Origin: Chlamydia ibidis 10-1398/6
Lineage (GTDB): Bacteria; Chlamydiota; Chlamydiia; Chlamydiales; Chlamydiaceae
DNA length: 64,000 bases
Reading direction: 5' to 3'
Assembly: GCF_000454725.1 (NCBI RefSeq)
Contig: NZ_APJW01000001.1
Span: forward strand, 62,001-126,000
Shown: positions 9,519-19,439 of the stretch, piece by piece
Numbering within the stretch: position 1 is the first letter of the stretch
How the letters are laid out: every line of letters begins with the position of its first letter
Program-made: the position numbers and the translations under genes
The notes under the pieces: model-generated
The model's input: only the letters and a program-made list of their open reading frames with translations
Database searches by the model: none
Told to the model about the DNA's origin: nothing

Positions 9519-12500
9519 CTAGTTATAGTTTAGCTTCGCAAATCCATTCCCTAGTTTATCGCAACCTCGTAAAAACACAAATCCAACTTCTACGTTTGTA
9601 TGAATGTCAAATTGCTGTAGAAATCGTGTTGTTGCTTGAAGATAAATACGCCCCTGTTCTTCCAAGTTTCTTTTCTCAATATAATCCAAGATGTTTTTAG
9701 GATTGTAATCTGAGGGGGTGTCACCTAAAAATGAAGTTTTCCAATCTAAAATATAATACTTTCGATTGTGTTCGAAAAATAGATCTATAGCTCCTTGATA
9801 TAAACCATCTTCTTTTAAAAATAGAAATGCCTCTTCAGATAAGACTTTGGAAGGATCAACATCTATTAAAGAAAAGATATCTTGAGAAAAGTTCAAAGGA
9901 GCTGAGAATGCAGTTAGTAGCATGTTTGTAATAGTTTGTTCGTATCCATTGAGATGTGTATCTTTCACAAAGGTTGTAACACAGGAGAATAGTTCTTCTT
10001 CTTTGATAAGAAAATTAGGAATTATATGTTCTAGAATTTTGTGAATAATGATACCCGTGCTTTTTCCTTGAGGTAAAACCCGAGACTGTTGTTGTGGTTG
10101 CGTAACTTCAAGATATGATTCCTCCTCTACTTGCGTATTAGAAGAAGAAAAAGAGAAGATTTTCATATCTGGAGGAGGAGAGGGAATATTGTAAAAATTC
10201 GGTTTACAGAGATTGAATTTTTTTTGTGTGTCGGGAATAGGGACATTTTCGATGTGGGAAAGAGAGAAATTATCTGGAAATAGTTCGGTTAATCTGTTGG
10301 CGAAGATATAAGTTGAATCATCTTTGGTTAGGGATTGGTGTTCGACGTAGTATGATAAAATAGATTTGTTCCGTTTCGCTGACTTGATTGGGATAAATAA
10401 AATTTTTCTTGCTCGTGTACATGCAACGTACATCTCGCGGATAGCTTCTTGACCGAGTTGGTGTGTGCTTGATTTGTCTAAACCGCATGCGAAAATAACG
10501 TCATATTCTAAGCCTTTAGAAGAATGAATTGTTGTTATTTTTAGAGTATTATCATCATCGGAATGACAAGAAAAAGACAGTGCCTCTTCATCATTTCCTG
10601 TTTCTGAGATATGCTGCAAATGTAGGAGTTGTTCGTAAGGGTTTTTGCTAACCTTGTCTAAGTAGGAACAGAAGATTTCCATTTCTTGAAAAATCAAATC
10701 TCCCTGAGGAGTCTTAAATAAAGTTGCTCCTTGATGAGACATAAACGTGTAAAACGTGGACAACAACCCATAGGATAGAAGATGGCTATGCATGGAGAAA
10801 AAGAAAGAGGAAAATTCTTCTTTTCTTTCAATTATTTCATTCGGAGAATAACCAAATAAATTGGAGATTAAGACTTTCTGTGTTTTGTTTTCCTTTTCCG
10901 GATAAATTAATGCTTCTAACCAGTCGAGTGTAAGATAAAATGTTTCTGTGCGCTCAAAAACGGATCTTTTTTTGGAGAAAGCTACGGGTACAGAAGATAA
11001 GGTCATCAAATTAAGAGCTTGCTTTGAATCACAAACCAGAATAGCCATTCTGCCCAAAGGAATGTTATAAGTTTTCTTTATATCTAAGGATGTCGCAGAA
11101 ATCCAATTGGCTAAGTCTACGTCAGAAGAAAAACTTACAAAGTGAATTGGCCTATATTCATCATAAGCATGTGTATTAGAGCTTCTAGCTTCCAGAGGAT
11201 GGTAATAAATGGATTCGTATTCTTTATGGTCATCTTCTATTTTCAAGAACGGATTCAATGCGCTAAATAACTTGTTAATAGAATCCATAAGCTCGGAAGT
11301 AGAGCGGTAATTATTTACTAAACACAGCTGTGCATCTTGAGAGAAGGACGATTTTGCTTTTAAATATGTTTTTAAGTCCGCATTTCTCCATTCATAAATG
11401 GATTGTTTGGGATCGCCGATTAGAAACAAAGATCCCTGGTACTCTTCAGAGGCAAAAAGTTTAGAAAATATACTCCATTGTTTCTTGTCTGTATCTTGAA
11501 ATTCGTCGATTAATACCAATTGAAATTTCTTTCTTACTTTTTCTATAAGTGACTTAGCTTTTGAAGAAGATAAAAGTGTCTCCAAAATATCAATACTAGC
11601 ATCCGGAGATAACCAAGGAGTAAAGTGCTCTCTTAAGTATTTTTGTATATCTTGAAGAAGAATGTTAAAAATAAGAGTCGGATCATGTGCTTGTATGATT
11701 AATGCGGATAATTTCGATTTAACTAATGCCTCTGCTATTGGGGTTGGTATTTGTTTTTTTAGACGGTGTTTCCATTTGTCAAGTGCTTGAGCTACTAAGA
11801 TGAAGTCTTCATACGTATTAGAATATAGAATATCCACGATACGACGGATACTTTTAGAAGAAAGTCGGTATCTACTTTCTGTTCCAGAATTGTAAGATTC
11901 AAGATCTGCTAAACAACTTTCTTGATCTATATTTTTTAGGTCCTCACGGAATAATCGCAACTGTTCTTGGAATTCTGGGTATACATTTACAAAATTAGCT
12001 TTGTTTTGCCTGGTATAATTTTTAAATATTTCGTCAATTAGGAATTTTGAACGGGAAGAAGATACGTTATATTGGGTTGCTAGCCGTTTAAATTGTTCTT
12101 GAGAGAGTACGCGTTTCCAGAGATCTTGTTTCATGTACTCACGAATGTGGTGTAAAACCATCTGATTATGTGTCAAAGATTGACTTGTAGAGGCAAAATA
12201 AATCTCTGGAAAATATTGCTTTAATATGAAATTACAGAAACCATGGATTGTAAAAATAGACATGCGATCTAGCGAAGCTAGACTGTTGCGAAGCTTAATG
12301 TAAAGCAGCTTGACATTGGTTTCTTTTTCCAAGTAGGGAGGAAGAGTGGCAGGAGTGTTTTTAAGTTGAGAAACTGTACGTTCAATATTTTCCTGAATCC
12401 GCACTTTCATCTCATTGGTTGCAGCATTCGTGAAAGTAACAGCAAGAATGTTGTCCACGTGTTCTGCAGAATTCTCAAGAAGAGATCTTAAAATAATTTG

Positions 12501-12596
12501 TTCTATGGTAAAGGTTTTTCCCGTGCCAGCGGAAGCTTCTAAGAAGAATTTACCTTGGATTTTCGTTTTAGGATTAAAAATATCAAAAGATTTCAC
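9519..12596 (-). CDS. recB: Exodeoxyribonuclease V subunit RecB (helicase-nuclease)
   Basis: 3'-5' helicase and nuclease subunit of RecBCD, which processes double-strand breaks for RecA loading. At 1025 aa it is shorter than the E. coli protein (about 1180). N-terminal Walker A is LEASAGTGKTFTIEQ near residues 18-32; UvrD-like DEFQDTDKKQW (near 360), GDPKQSIYEWR and TTIHSSKGLEYD follow. The C-terminal nuclease has HKILEH (near 876), GAIDLFF and ILDWKTS. The start overlaps the recC stop by 4 bp (ATGA). recD is not adjacent. Confidence 0.95.
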   Translation of the reverse strand: MKSFDIFNPKTKIQGKFFLEASAGTGKTFTIEQIILRSLLENSAEHVDNILAVTFTNAATNEMKVRIQENIERTVSQLKNTPATLPPYLEKETNVKLLYIKLRNSLASLDRMSIFTIHGFCNFILKQYFPEIYFASTSQSLTHNQMVLHHIREYMKQDLWKRVLSQEQFKRLATQYNVSSSRSKFLIDEIFKNYTRQNKANFVNVYPEFQEQLRLFREDLKNIDQESCLADLESYNSGTESRYRLSSKSIRRIVDILYSNTYEDFILVAQALDKWKHRLKKQIPTPIAEALVKSKLSALIIQAHDPTLIFNILLQDIQKYLREHFTPWLSPDASIDILETLLSSSKAKSLIEKVRKKFQLVLIDEFQDTDKKQWSIFSKLFASEEYQGSLFLIGDPKQSIYEWRNADLKTYLKAKSSFSQDAQLCLVNNYRSTSELMDSINKLFSALNPFLKIEDDHKEYESIYYHPLEARSSNTHAYDEYRPIHFVSFSSDVDLANWISATSLDIKKTYNIPLGRMAILVCDSKQALNLMTLSSVPVAFSKKRSVFERTETFYLTLDWLEALIYPEKENKTQKVLISNLFGYSPNEIIERKEEFSSFFFSMHSHLLSYGLLSTFYTFMSHQGATLFKTPQGDLIFQEMEIFCSYLDKVSKNPYEQLLHLQHISETGNDEEALSFSCHSDDDNTLKITTIHSSKGLEYDVIFACGLDKSSTHQLGQEAIREMYVACTRARKILFIPIKSAKRNKSILSYYVEHQSLTKDDSTYIFANRLTELFPDNFSLSHIENVPIPDTQKKFNLCKPNFYNIPSPPPDMKIFSFSSSNTQVEEESYLEVTQPQQQSRVLPQGKSTGIIIHKILEHIIPNFLIKEEELFSCVTTFVKDTHLNGYEQTITNMLLTAFSAPLNFSQDIFSLIDVDPSKVLSEEAFLFLKEDGLYQGAIDLFFEHNRKYYILDWKTSFLGDTPSDYNPKNILDYIEKRNLEEQGRIYLQATTRFLQQFDIHTNVEVGFVFLRGCDKLGNGFAKLNYN

Positions 12597-15500
12597 GCGT
12601 CTCCAGAGATTAAAGAGAGTAGTAGTTCACGAAGTTCATCATCCATTTGTATGAGATCATCGGGAATTATGCGATTTTGAAATTCCCAGAATGTGCTACT
12701 TGCACAATCCTTAATTTTATTTGTGATAGCCTTTTTTAGATTGCTTGTAGCGTTTGTACTTTTCAGAGCAGACCAAGATTCCGCGGATACCAAGGGTGTT
12801 GGTCTATTTTGCAATTTTAAATATGCTGTTAAAACTAATCGTAAATAGTTTTCTGGATCTCTTGGATCGGATTCTTCTTGGGTTATATCCCAATCTTTAA
12901 TTTTTTTAATAACTGCTGATTTAGGAAGAATATTCGCCATTTTTAACATAGCTAATTTAATACGACTTTCCAATCTTTGTTGTAAGGTAAGATACGACAT
13001 GGTTTGCTCTGCTTTCTCCGTAATTACTCCGGATTCAGGTTTCATTTCACAAATATAAATACCATCCTTGCAGACACCCTCTATAGTGCCATGTAGTTCG
13101 ATAGAACTGTTTTCAACAGTTAAGGTAATAGGGGAAAGGATTTGTTGTTTAGAAGCAATATTTTCGTGGAATAAACGTGATGAGAATATCACGGTATAAG
13201 GTGCACAGGATTCATTCTGTGCAATAGAGTCTAGCCACCCTTTAATTTTTTTGTCATAAAATGAGTATAAATGTTTGGAGTAAGTGGAAAGAAAATTTTC
13301 TATTTCCATTTCTTGTGTTTTATGGAGATTTTTCTTCCATAAAGCAATGAGCTGGTACTGCGTTGGGAATATTTTTTCTTTGGATTGTAGTGGTTTAGGG
13401 TGGGAGATGCGTATTGCATAATGACTTTCTAAAAATAAAGCTAAAGGATTGAGCAAAGAGGTAATTAGACGGTCTAAAGAAATGCTTTTTATCACAGGTG
13501 ATGGATTTTGAGTGGCAACGAATAAAGAGGGGAATAACTCTTTACGACTGCAAAACGCTAAAGCAAGGTTATAATAATATTTATGCGATGAGGGAAGAAT
13601 TTGCGGCTTACTGAATACATCCAAGGTATAGGGTTGTGTGGGAAGACTTTTTTCAGTAAGTTGTACAGCACTTCGGAGGTATTTTAGATAATCACTTGGT
13701 AATACAGGATCTAAATTTGAAGATAGATAACTAATATGTAATTCATGTTTTGTAGAAATTAGAATTTGTAGGAAATGAAAATTTTCCTCATCTGAATTAG
13801 ATGAAAATAGAAATTCTTCCTGAGATGTAGTGTTATCTGCAAGACTAGCGAGATCTTGAGAATCTGAGAGTTTATTTGCGCCAAGGATAAACGTGTACCC
13901 TTTAGGGATAAAACTTAGGTCGGCTAAAGATCCCACATAAGGACCTGGCTTAGTATACAAAGGGCTTAATCGATGAAAATGCTTAAAGTAGTCTAAGCAG
14001 AAATCCATAAAAAAGGAGTGGGAGCATAGCTTTTCAGAAAAGTTAGGCAAGAGCGTCGTTTTCAGAGATACAATCAGAGAAACTTCCTCTCCAGATAAAG
14101 TGAAAATGGATTCTAAAAATGTAACTATATAATGAAAATGCTCTTCGTATGTTAATTTAAGAAGACTCTCACCATGATCCATGAAACTTTGAATTTCGTA
14201 GAGAATAGGGATAATAACTTCCCATATTTCTAATTGGCTGATTTTACCCCCTTCTTCCAAGAAAGGATAGTCTTCGAGAATTATATCAGCCAACGTTTGT
14301 ATGCGCTTTGTATACAGCGGGATGGTTTTCCAAAGTTCAGCTATTCTCTTCAAAAGATAGGGGAAAGATCGATTTTCTAAAGGTGTTTTCAGATGGGGGG
14401 ATAATAACAATTGCATTAAGCAATAAAAATCACCATTACTCTGAAGTAAAGACGATAGCATAGAGAATTTGTTGATCAGAGATTCAGAGCTTCCTGACAA
14501 TGTGTTAGTGAAATGGATAGGAATATGAGGTTGGAATATAGCTTTTAAAAATGGCTCATATTTTTCTAATCGTGAAGAAAGAATAAAAATGTCTTTAGGA
14601 TCTACTCCTTCATGAATCAAACGAGAAACCTTACAAAATACTTCATTGACTTCTCTAGAAGGATTCAACGCTTTGTTGATAGTGATGGTCTCTTTTTTAT
14701 TGACCAAATCGTCAGGACAATTCGGTTGAAGGTAAAATAGTCTGTGTTGAATCATCTCCAAAGAAGATTGTGTTCCTGGTGGTATAAAGACCTCATCGTA
14801 ACAAATTTCTTGATCTACGAAGAAATTTTGAGATGCTTGTGACTTATGCGCCAGGTTAGCTAGAAGATCTTGCCGGTCTGTGAAAATGTATTCTTCCCAC
14901 ACAGAGAGTTGTTCTGATGATGCAGACCTTCTCCAGAACAAGTCCATGCTTCTATCTGAAATTAAATCCCCAAAGTATTCTCGAGATGGAGACAGACAAT
15001 AAAAATATACTGGAAACACGTGGCTTAATTGCACAAAAAATGAGGCAAAATGTTTAGGCAAATGAGAGTATCCGAAGATATAGAAAGAGCGTTTCGAGGA
15101 TAGATCAGGTAGGGAAGAAAGTATTTGAGAAAATACTTCTTCAATACTGGTAAACTGTTCCTGTAAATTAGTGAAAATTTCTCTATGAAACGGACAATCT
15201 TGAGATGCTGTTTGGGAAAATGTATAAAACTTTTTGAAAATCGCAGCTAATTTTTTTACCTCACTGTATGTGGGAGATGTGGAAAAAGTAGCTTCTACTT
15301 GTTTTGATGAAGAAAAATTTTGTTTGTCAAGGATGTCGTGTATAAATAGCGGAAGTGTGATATAATCAGGAATCCGAGGTTTTGAGTAACACACTTCGGC
15401 GAAAAGTTTTTTAATTAAGGTATCAAAAGAAGAAAAGATAGCAGATCCCATGAAAATGTTGCTGCTAGTTGCTTGAATGAGCTCCTTGCGTAGCCAGTGT

Positions 15501-15640
15501 TCTGTTTCTTTGTTGGCAACAAGGATCCATCGTTTGTCAAAAGGATGCTGATTTGCAGAAAACAAATCTTGTGCAAGTCTTGCCAATAGATGGGTAGGGG
15601 AATTGCTGAAAAATGCCTTACACTGTTTGGTTGCGTCCAT
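12593..15640 (-). CDS. recC: Exodeoxyribonuclease V subunit RecC
   Basis: Non-catalytic partner of RecB that holds the split DNA strands and scans for recombination hotspots. The 1015-aa protein resembles the family in overall layout: an N-terminal helicase-like region without intact ATP motifs (IFILSSRLEKYEPFLKAIF near 345), then an inactive nuclease-like C-terminus. It is translationally coupled to recB (4-bp overlap) and corresponds to C. trachomatis CT640. Its ATG overlaps the divergent transporter ATG within a single CATG, so its promoter must lie inside the transporter gene. Confidence 0.93.
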   Translation of the reverse strand: MDATKQCKAFFSNSPTHLLARLAQDLFSANQHPFDKRWILVANKETEHWLRKELIQATSSNIFMGSAIFSSFDTLIKKLFAEVCYSKPRIPDYITLPLFIHDILDKQNFSSSKQVEATFSTSPTYSEVKKLAAIFKKFYTFSQTASQDCPFHREIFTNLQEQFTSIEEVFSQILSSLPDLSSKRSFYIFGYSHLPKHFASFFVQLSHVFPVYFYCLSPSREYFGDLISDRSMDLFWRRSASSEQLSVWEEYIFTDRQDLLANLAHKSQASQNFFVDQEICYDEVFIPPGTQSSLEMIQHRLFYLQPNCPDDLVNKKETITINKALNPSREVNEVFCKVSRLIHEGVDPKDIFILSSRLEKYEPFLKAIFQPHIPIHFTNTLSGSSESLINKFSMLSSLLQSNGDFYCLMQLLLSPHLKTPLENRSFPYLLKRIAELWKTIPLYTKRIQTLADIILEDYPFLEEGGKISQLEIWEVIIPILYEIQSFMDHGESLLKLTYEEHFHYIVTFLESIFTLSGEEVSLIVSLKTTLLPNFSEKLCSHSFFMDFCLDYFKHFHRLSPLYTKPGPYVGSLADLSFIPKGYTFILGANKLSDSQDLASLADNTTSQEEFLFSSNSDEENFHFLQILISTKHELHISYLSSNLDPVLPSDYLKYLRSAVQLTEKSLPTQPYTLDVFSKPQILPSSHKYYYNLALAFCSRKELFPSLFVATQNPSPVIKSISLDRLITSLLNPLALFLESHYAIRISHPKPLQSKEKIFPTQYQLIALWKKNLHKTQEMEIENFLSTYSKHLYSFYDKKIKGWLDSIAQNESCAPYTVIFSSRLFHENIASKQQILSPITLTVENSSIELHGTIEGVCKDGIYICEMKPESGVITEKAEQTMSYLTLQQRLESRIKLAMLKMANILPKSAVIKKIKDWDITQEESDPRDPENYLRLVLTAYLKLQNRPTPLVSAESWSALKSTNATSNLKKAITNKIKDCASSTFWEFQNRIIPDDLIQMDDELRELLLSLISGDA

Positions 15641-17336
15641 GAATGTTGCTACAAAAAAGAAGTCATTCTACGCTCTCGTAATAACACATTTTCTTACGAT
15701 TCTGAATGACAATCTCTACAAGTTTCTTTTAGTGTTTTTTCTGTTGGAAGGCAAAGGCCTAGCCGAGAATGCTAAAATCTTATCATATGTAAGTTTATTT
15801 TTTGCTCTTCCCTTTTTGTTATTAGCTCCTTTATCTGGAAGTTTATCCGATAGGTATCAGAAGAGGAATATTATTTTAATTACTCGCGTGGTTGAGATTT
15901 TTTGTACCTCGCTAGGCGCATTTTTCTTTTATACCGAATCAGTAGTAGGCGGATATGTGGTTTTAGTTCTAATGGCTAGTCATACCGCTATATTTGGTCC
16001 TGCAAAAATGGGAATTCTTCCTGAAATGCTTCCCTTAGACTATTTGTCTCGGGCCAATGGAATAATGACAGCTGCCACCTATACAGGTAGTATTTTAGGC
16101 TCTTGTTTGGCTCCTTTGCTTGTTGATTTAACAAAAAACCTGCCCATTAATTGTTACGTATTGTCTGCTATAATTTGCGTTTTTTCTTCGATTGTCAGCA
16201 CTTTCGTTTCTTTTAGAATTCGTCCAAGCAATGTAAAAAATCATAGTCAAAAGATCAGCTATGTAAGTTTCAAAGACCTTTGGGAGATATTAAAGGATAC
16301 TTGGCATGTGCATTATTTAAGTTTGTCAATATTTTTGGTAGCTTTCTTTCTCCTAGTCGGTGCTTACGTTCAAGTTGAAATTATTCCTTTTGTCGAATTT
16401 ACCTTAGGTTATCCTAAGCATTATGGAGGTTATCTTTTCCCTCTTGTGGCTTTAGGTGTCGGTATTGGTTCTTATGTTACTGGGTGGATATCTGGAAAAG
16501 ATATCAAACTAGGATACGCTCCCATAGCTGCTCTCGCAATAGGTTTGTCTTTTGTAGGCCTCTATGCAAGCGCATCTTCTTTGATTGGAGTGATTATTTT
16601 TCTTGTCATGCTGGGATTTTTTGGCGGGGCATATCAAGTTCCTCTTCATGCTTATGTACAATATGCTAGTCCGGAACACAAAAGAGGGCAAATTTTAGCT
16701 GCTAATAACTTTTTAGACTTTTTAGGAGTTTTAATAGCAGCAGCCATTATTCGTGTGATGGGTTGCGGTTTAAATCTTAGGCCAGAAATAAGTTTTTTGT
16801 GCATGGGAATAGTCGTTTTTGCCTTAGGAATTTGGGTGTTGTGGTTATGGAAAGAACATGTATATCGTCTGATTTTATCCGCTGTTCTTAGAAAACAAAT
16901 ATCTGATTCTTTGAAATTAGATATCTCATCAGTTCCTCTGTGTTATTTTGTAAAAACCAAATCTTACAGAGAAGTGCGCAGGGTTTTGGCTATGTTACCC
17001 AAAACTACTAGGAGCACTGTCGTTATTTTAGATCATCAGTTGCAGCCTTCATGGACAACTAGACTTGTCTCTTACTGTGTTCCTACTGTCATTTCTCAAG
17101 TAGAAGATAGTAGTGACGAGGGAGTCAAGGAAGCTTGGGCTGTATTGGAAAGTCAAAGAATTAAAAAATTATTGCAAAAACAGCCAGATCTTTGTGTGAT
17201 TTGTCTAGGAAAACCCAGAAATATGGAACTATTTGCTAAGGTTTTAAGAGAACAGGGCATCCATCTTAAGTCAATACTACTTATTGAACCCGATACAGAA
17301 AGAAGAAAATATAGAATGGCACTAGGGGTAGATTAA
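15639..17336 (+). CDS. LplT/YgeD-like major facilitator transporter with soluble C-terminal extension
   Basis: A 565-aa membrane protein whose first ~410 residues hold about 12 hydrophobic segments and MFS features, including the loop APLSGSLSDRYQKR near residues 64-77. It resembles lysophospholipid transporter LplT (YgeD), which flips lysophospholipids inward at the inner membrane; C. trachomatis CT641 carries the same annotation. The final ~155 residues are soluble and not part of the usual LplT core. I chose ATG 15639, which leaves KKKSFYALVITHFL as the first membrane segment; an in-frame TTG at 15603 is an alternative. Substrate is inferred. Confidence 0.83.
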   Translation: MNVATKKKSFYALVITHFLTILNDNLYKFLLVFFLLEGKGLAENAKILSYVSLFFALPFLLLAPLSGSLSDRYQKRNIILITRVVEIFCTSLGAFFFYTESVVGGYVVLVLMASHTAIFGPAKMGILPEMLPLDYLSRANGIMTAATYTGSILGSCLAPLLVDLTKNLPINCYVLSAIICVFSSIVSTFVSFRIRPSNVKNHSQKISYVSFKDLWEILKDTWHVHYLSLSIFLVAFFLLVGAYVQVEIIPFVEFTLGYPKHYGGYLFPLVALGVGIGSYVTGWISGKDIKLGYAPIAALAIGLSFVGLYASASSLIGVIIFLVMLGFFGGAYQVPLHAYVQYASPEHKRGQILAANNFLDFLGVLIAAAIIRVMGCGLNLRPEISFLCMGIVVFALGIWVLWLWKEHVYRLILSAVLRKQISDSLKLDISSVPLCYFVKTKSYREVRRVLAMLPKTTRSTVVILDHQLQPSWTTRLVSYCVPTVISQVEDSSDEGVKEAWAVLESQRIKKLLQKQPDLCVICLGKPRNMELFAKVLREQGIHLKSILLIEPDTERRKYRMALGVD

Positions 17337-17350
17337 CATCCACCCTAGTG
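17320..17350. repeat. Inverted repeat across the end of the transporter gene
   Basis: CACTAGGG pairs with CCCTAGTG around the transporter stop codon, between two convergent genes. It could act as a weak two-way terminator, though no T-run follows on either strand. Confidence 0.4.
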
Positions 17351-17364
17351 TCGTCAGATAGCTG

Positions 17365-18354
17365 CTACTTTAAACAGCAACAACAAGAGGGAGCCGCTTC
17401 GGATTCTTCTTGCTTAACATCCTCACATAAGTGCATTCTACGGAATGGCTTATTTCCCCTAGATGCAGAGAAAGGACGAATTCTAGGAGCCTCTGAACAA
17501 GCTGAGGAGCAACACCCCTTAGTAGAAGAGATGCAGTTGCTACAACATAAGAAAAGATTATTACAATCCGTATTTGCACAGTTGTAATACGTATCGCACG
17601 CTACTCCACAGTGCGAACACTCTGAGATAGGAGCAACATTTTTGTCTGCTTCGTCTATAGGTACTACGAGACGATCATCGAAAACAAAAAGTTTTCCCTT
17701 CCATTTGCCTGTGCCAACAGCCTGACCATAAGCAATGACTCCACCATCTAGTTGGTATACCTCTTTAAAACCTTTTTCTAAGAGTAAAGAGGAATAGAGC
17801 TCACAACGGATCCCACCAGTACAGTACATCATCACCGGCGTTGTAGCTGGGTCATATTCTTCAGCTAAACGATCAGCATAAGCTGGGAATTCTCGGAACG
17901 TTTGAATGTCGGGAAGTACGGCATTTTCAAAATGTCCGACTTTCCATTCATAATTATTTCTTACATCCAAGACCAGACAACGATTTTCTTGTAGTTTTTC
18001 ATGCCATTCTTGAGGAGAAATATGTTTTCCTTGATTCGAAATGTCAACATCGCAACCAAGAGCAACTAGTTCTTTGCGATATTTTACAGTAACTCTGGGA
18101 AAAATATTTTCTTCAATATGATGAATTTTAAATTTTATATTTTCAAATCCAGGGCGTTGTTTCAACCAAGCCATGTAACGTTCAGCGTCAGGTTGGTATC
18201 CACTGAATTGTCCGTTGATGCCCTGCTCTGAGATGTAAATACGGCACGACACGTCCAGAGTTTTAAACAACTCTTTGTGTAGAGCAATCTCTTCATGAGG
18301 GTTGTCAATCTGAGTTAAATAATAATAAGCTAAAGCATAATAATTCTTTTTCAT
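17365..18354 (-). CDS. trhO: tRNA uridine-5 hydroxylase TrhO, rhodanese family (YceA/UPF0176)
   Basis: The family uses oxygen to form 5-hydroxyuridine at the tRNA wobble position. An N-terminal acylphosphatase-like region (ISEQGINGQFSG near 41-52) precedes a rhodanese domain with catalytic C178 in MMYCTGGIRC. The C-terminus is unusually cysteine-rich: a likely zinc-binding region (CSHCGVAC, then further Cys pairs) and a tail ending in CCCCLK. ATG 18354 has AAGGTG 6 nt upstream and gives 329 aa; GTG 18363 is the longer option. It corresponds to CT627 and is convergent with the transporter gene. Confidence 0.92.
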   Translation of the reverse strand: MKKNYYALAYYYLTQIDNPHEEIALHKELFKTLDVSCRIYISEQGINGQFSGYQPDAERYMAWLKQRPGFENIKFKIHHIEENIFPRVTVKYRKELVALGCDVDISNQGKHISPQEWHEKLQENRCLVLDVRNNYEWKVGHFENAVLPDIQTFREFPAYADRLAEEYDPATTPVMMYCTGGIRCELYSSLLLEKGFKEVYQLDGGVIAYGQAVGTGKWKGKLFVFDDRLVVPIDEADKNVAPISECSHCGVACDTYYNCANTDCNNLFLCCSNCISSTKGCCSSACSEAPRIRPFSASRGNKPFRRMHLCEDVKQEESEAAPSCCCCLK

Positions 18355-18698
18355 AAAAAACACCTTAGCATATTCTTGGAAATAATTCCATTGTAGAAAA
18401 TTGCGATTAGAACTAAAATGCCCTTTGGTATTTTGTCAACTAAACGAGTATTCGTTTATGGCTTGACGACAGAGCCCCTAAGGTTTATTCTTAATTGGGT
18501 GAGTGGAGGGAGAGTTTGCTTTGGGTATCAAAGGCCCTTTAGAATTTGAGAAAAACCCTTCCTCATAGGCTAGGAAGTTTGTACTGATTAGCAAAAGAAT
18601 CCTAATTGGTTGTACCAAAAGTAGTGTGTCGCCAACCCGTGGCTATTTACAAAGTCGGGGAGCGTAGATAACTTCTCTTAATATAAGGACTGAAATTC
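18355..18698 (+). promoter_or_regulatory. Promoter and long leader of rpsD
   Basis: This 344-bp gap holds TTGACG (18463-18468), a 17-nt spacer and TATTCT (18486-18491), a good sigma70-type promoter directed at rpsD. Transcription from about 18498 would give a leader of about 200 nt. Local complementarity is visible, for example GATTAG with CTAATT around 18594-18618. Long structured leaders before S4 genes can mediate autorepression by S4 in other bacteria; whether this one does is inference. The trhO promoter should also lie here on the minus strand. I see no gene. Confidence 0.55.
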
Positions 18699-19328
18699 AT
18701 GGCTCGATATTGTGGCCCTAAAAATAGAATAGCAAGGCGTTTTGGCGCGAACATCTTTGGAAGAAGTCGGAATCCTCTGCTGAAGAAGCCTCATCCTCCA
18801 GGCCAACACGGTATGCAGAGAAAGAAAAAGTCTGACTACGGCCTGCAGCTTGAAGAGAAACAAAAGTTGAAAGCTTGCTACGGCATGATTTTGGAGAAAC
18901 AAATCGTTAAGGCGTTCAAAGAAGTTGTTACCAAAAAGGGCAGCGTTACTAAAATGTTCTTGGAGAGATTTGAGTGCCGTCTGGACAACATGGTGTACCG
19001 CATGGGTTTCGCTAAGACGATCTTTGCAGCTCAGCAATTAGTTTCCCATGGACACGTTTTGGTTAATGGAAAGAAAGTGGACAGAAGATCTTTCTTCCTG
19101 CGCCCTGGTATGCAAGTCTCTTTGAAAGAAAAATCTAGAAAGCTGCAGTCGGTCCAAGAGGCTTTGGAGAATAAGGATGAGAGTTCTTTGCCTTCCTACA
19201 TATCCTTAGATAAAGCCGGATTTAAAGGAGAGTTGCTAACGTCTCCTGAACAAGATCAGATCGAGGCTCAGCTTCCTCTTCCAGTAAACGTTTCTGTTAT
19301 TTGTGAGTTTTTATCCCACAGAACGTAG
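18699..19328 (+). CDS. rpsD: 30S ribosomal protein S4
   Basis: Primary 16S rRNA-binding protein that nucleates 30S assembly. The 209-aa length is typical. The N-terminus [16 protein letters not shown] and the S4 RNA-binding motif around residues 95-160 ([20 protein letters not shown], then [13 protein letters not shown]) are clear. It stands alone rather than in the alpha operon with rpsM, rpsK, rpoA and rplQ. It has its own promoter, long leader and a strong terminator. Confidence 0.98.
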   Translation: MARYCGPKNRIARRFGANIFGRSRNPLLKKPHPPGQHGMQRKKKSDYGLQLEEKQKLKACYGMILEKQIVKAFKEVVTKKGSVTKMFLERFECRLDNMVYRMGFAKTIFAAQQLVSHGHVLVNGKKVDRRSFFLRPGMQVSLKEKSRKLQSVQEALENKDESSLPSYISLDKAGFKGELLTSPEQDQIEAQLPLPVNVSVICEFLSHRT

Positions 19329-19378
19329 TTTTACAAGACTTGTGGAGAATCTGAGTTTTCTTAGAGTGGATAGTATAG

Positions 19379-19418
19379 TGCCAATGTAGCGGTTTTTGCT
19401 ACACTGGCATTTTTTTTG
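19379..19418 (+). terminator. Intrinsic terminator of rpsD
   Basis: TGCCAATGTAGC, loop GGTTTTT, GCTACACTGGCA (12 bp with one mismatch), followed by a run of eight T. It lies 50 bp after the rpsD stop and just before the convergent nfo stop. Confidence 0.88.
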
Positions 19419-19439
19419 CGTAAAATCAGATAAACACAA

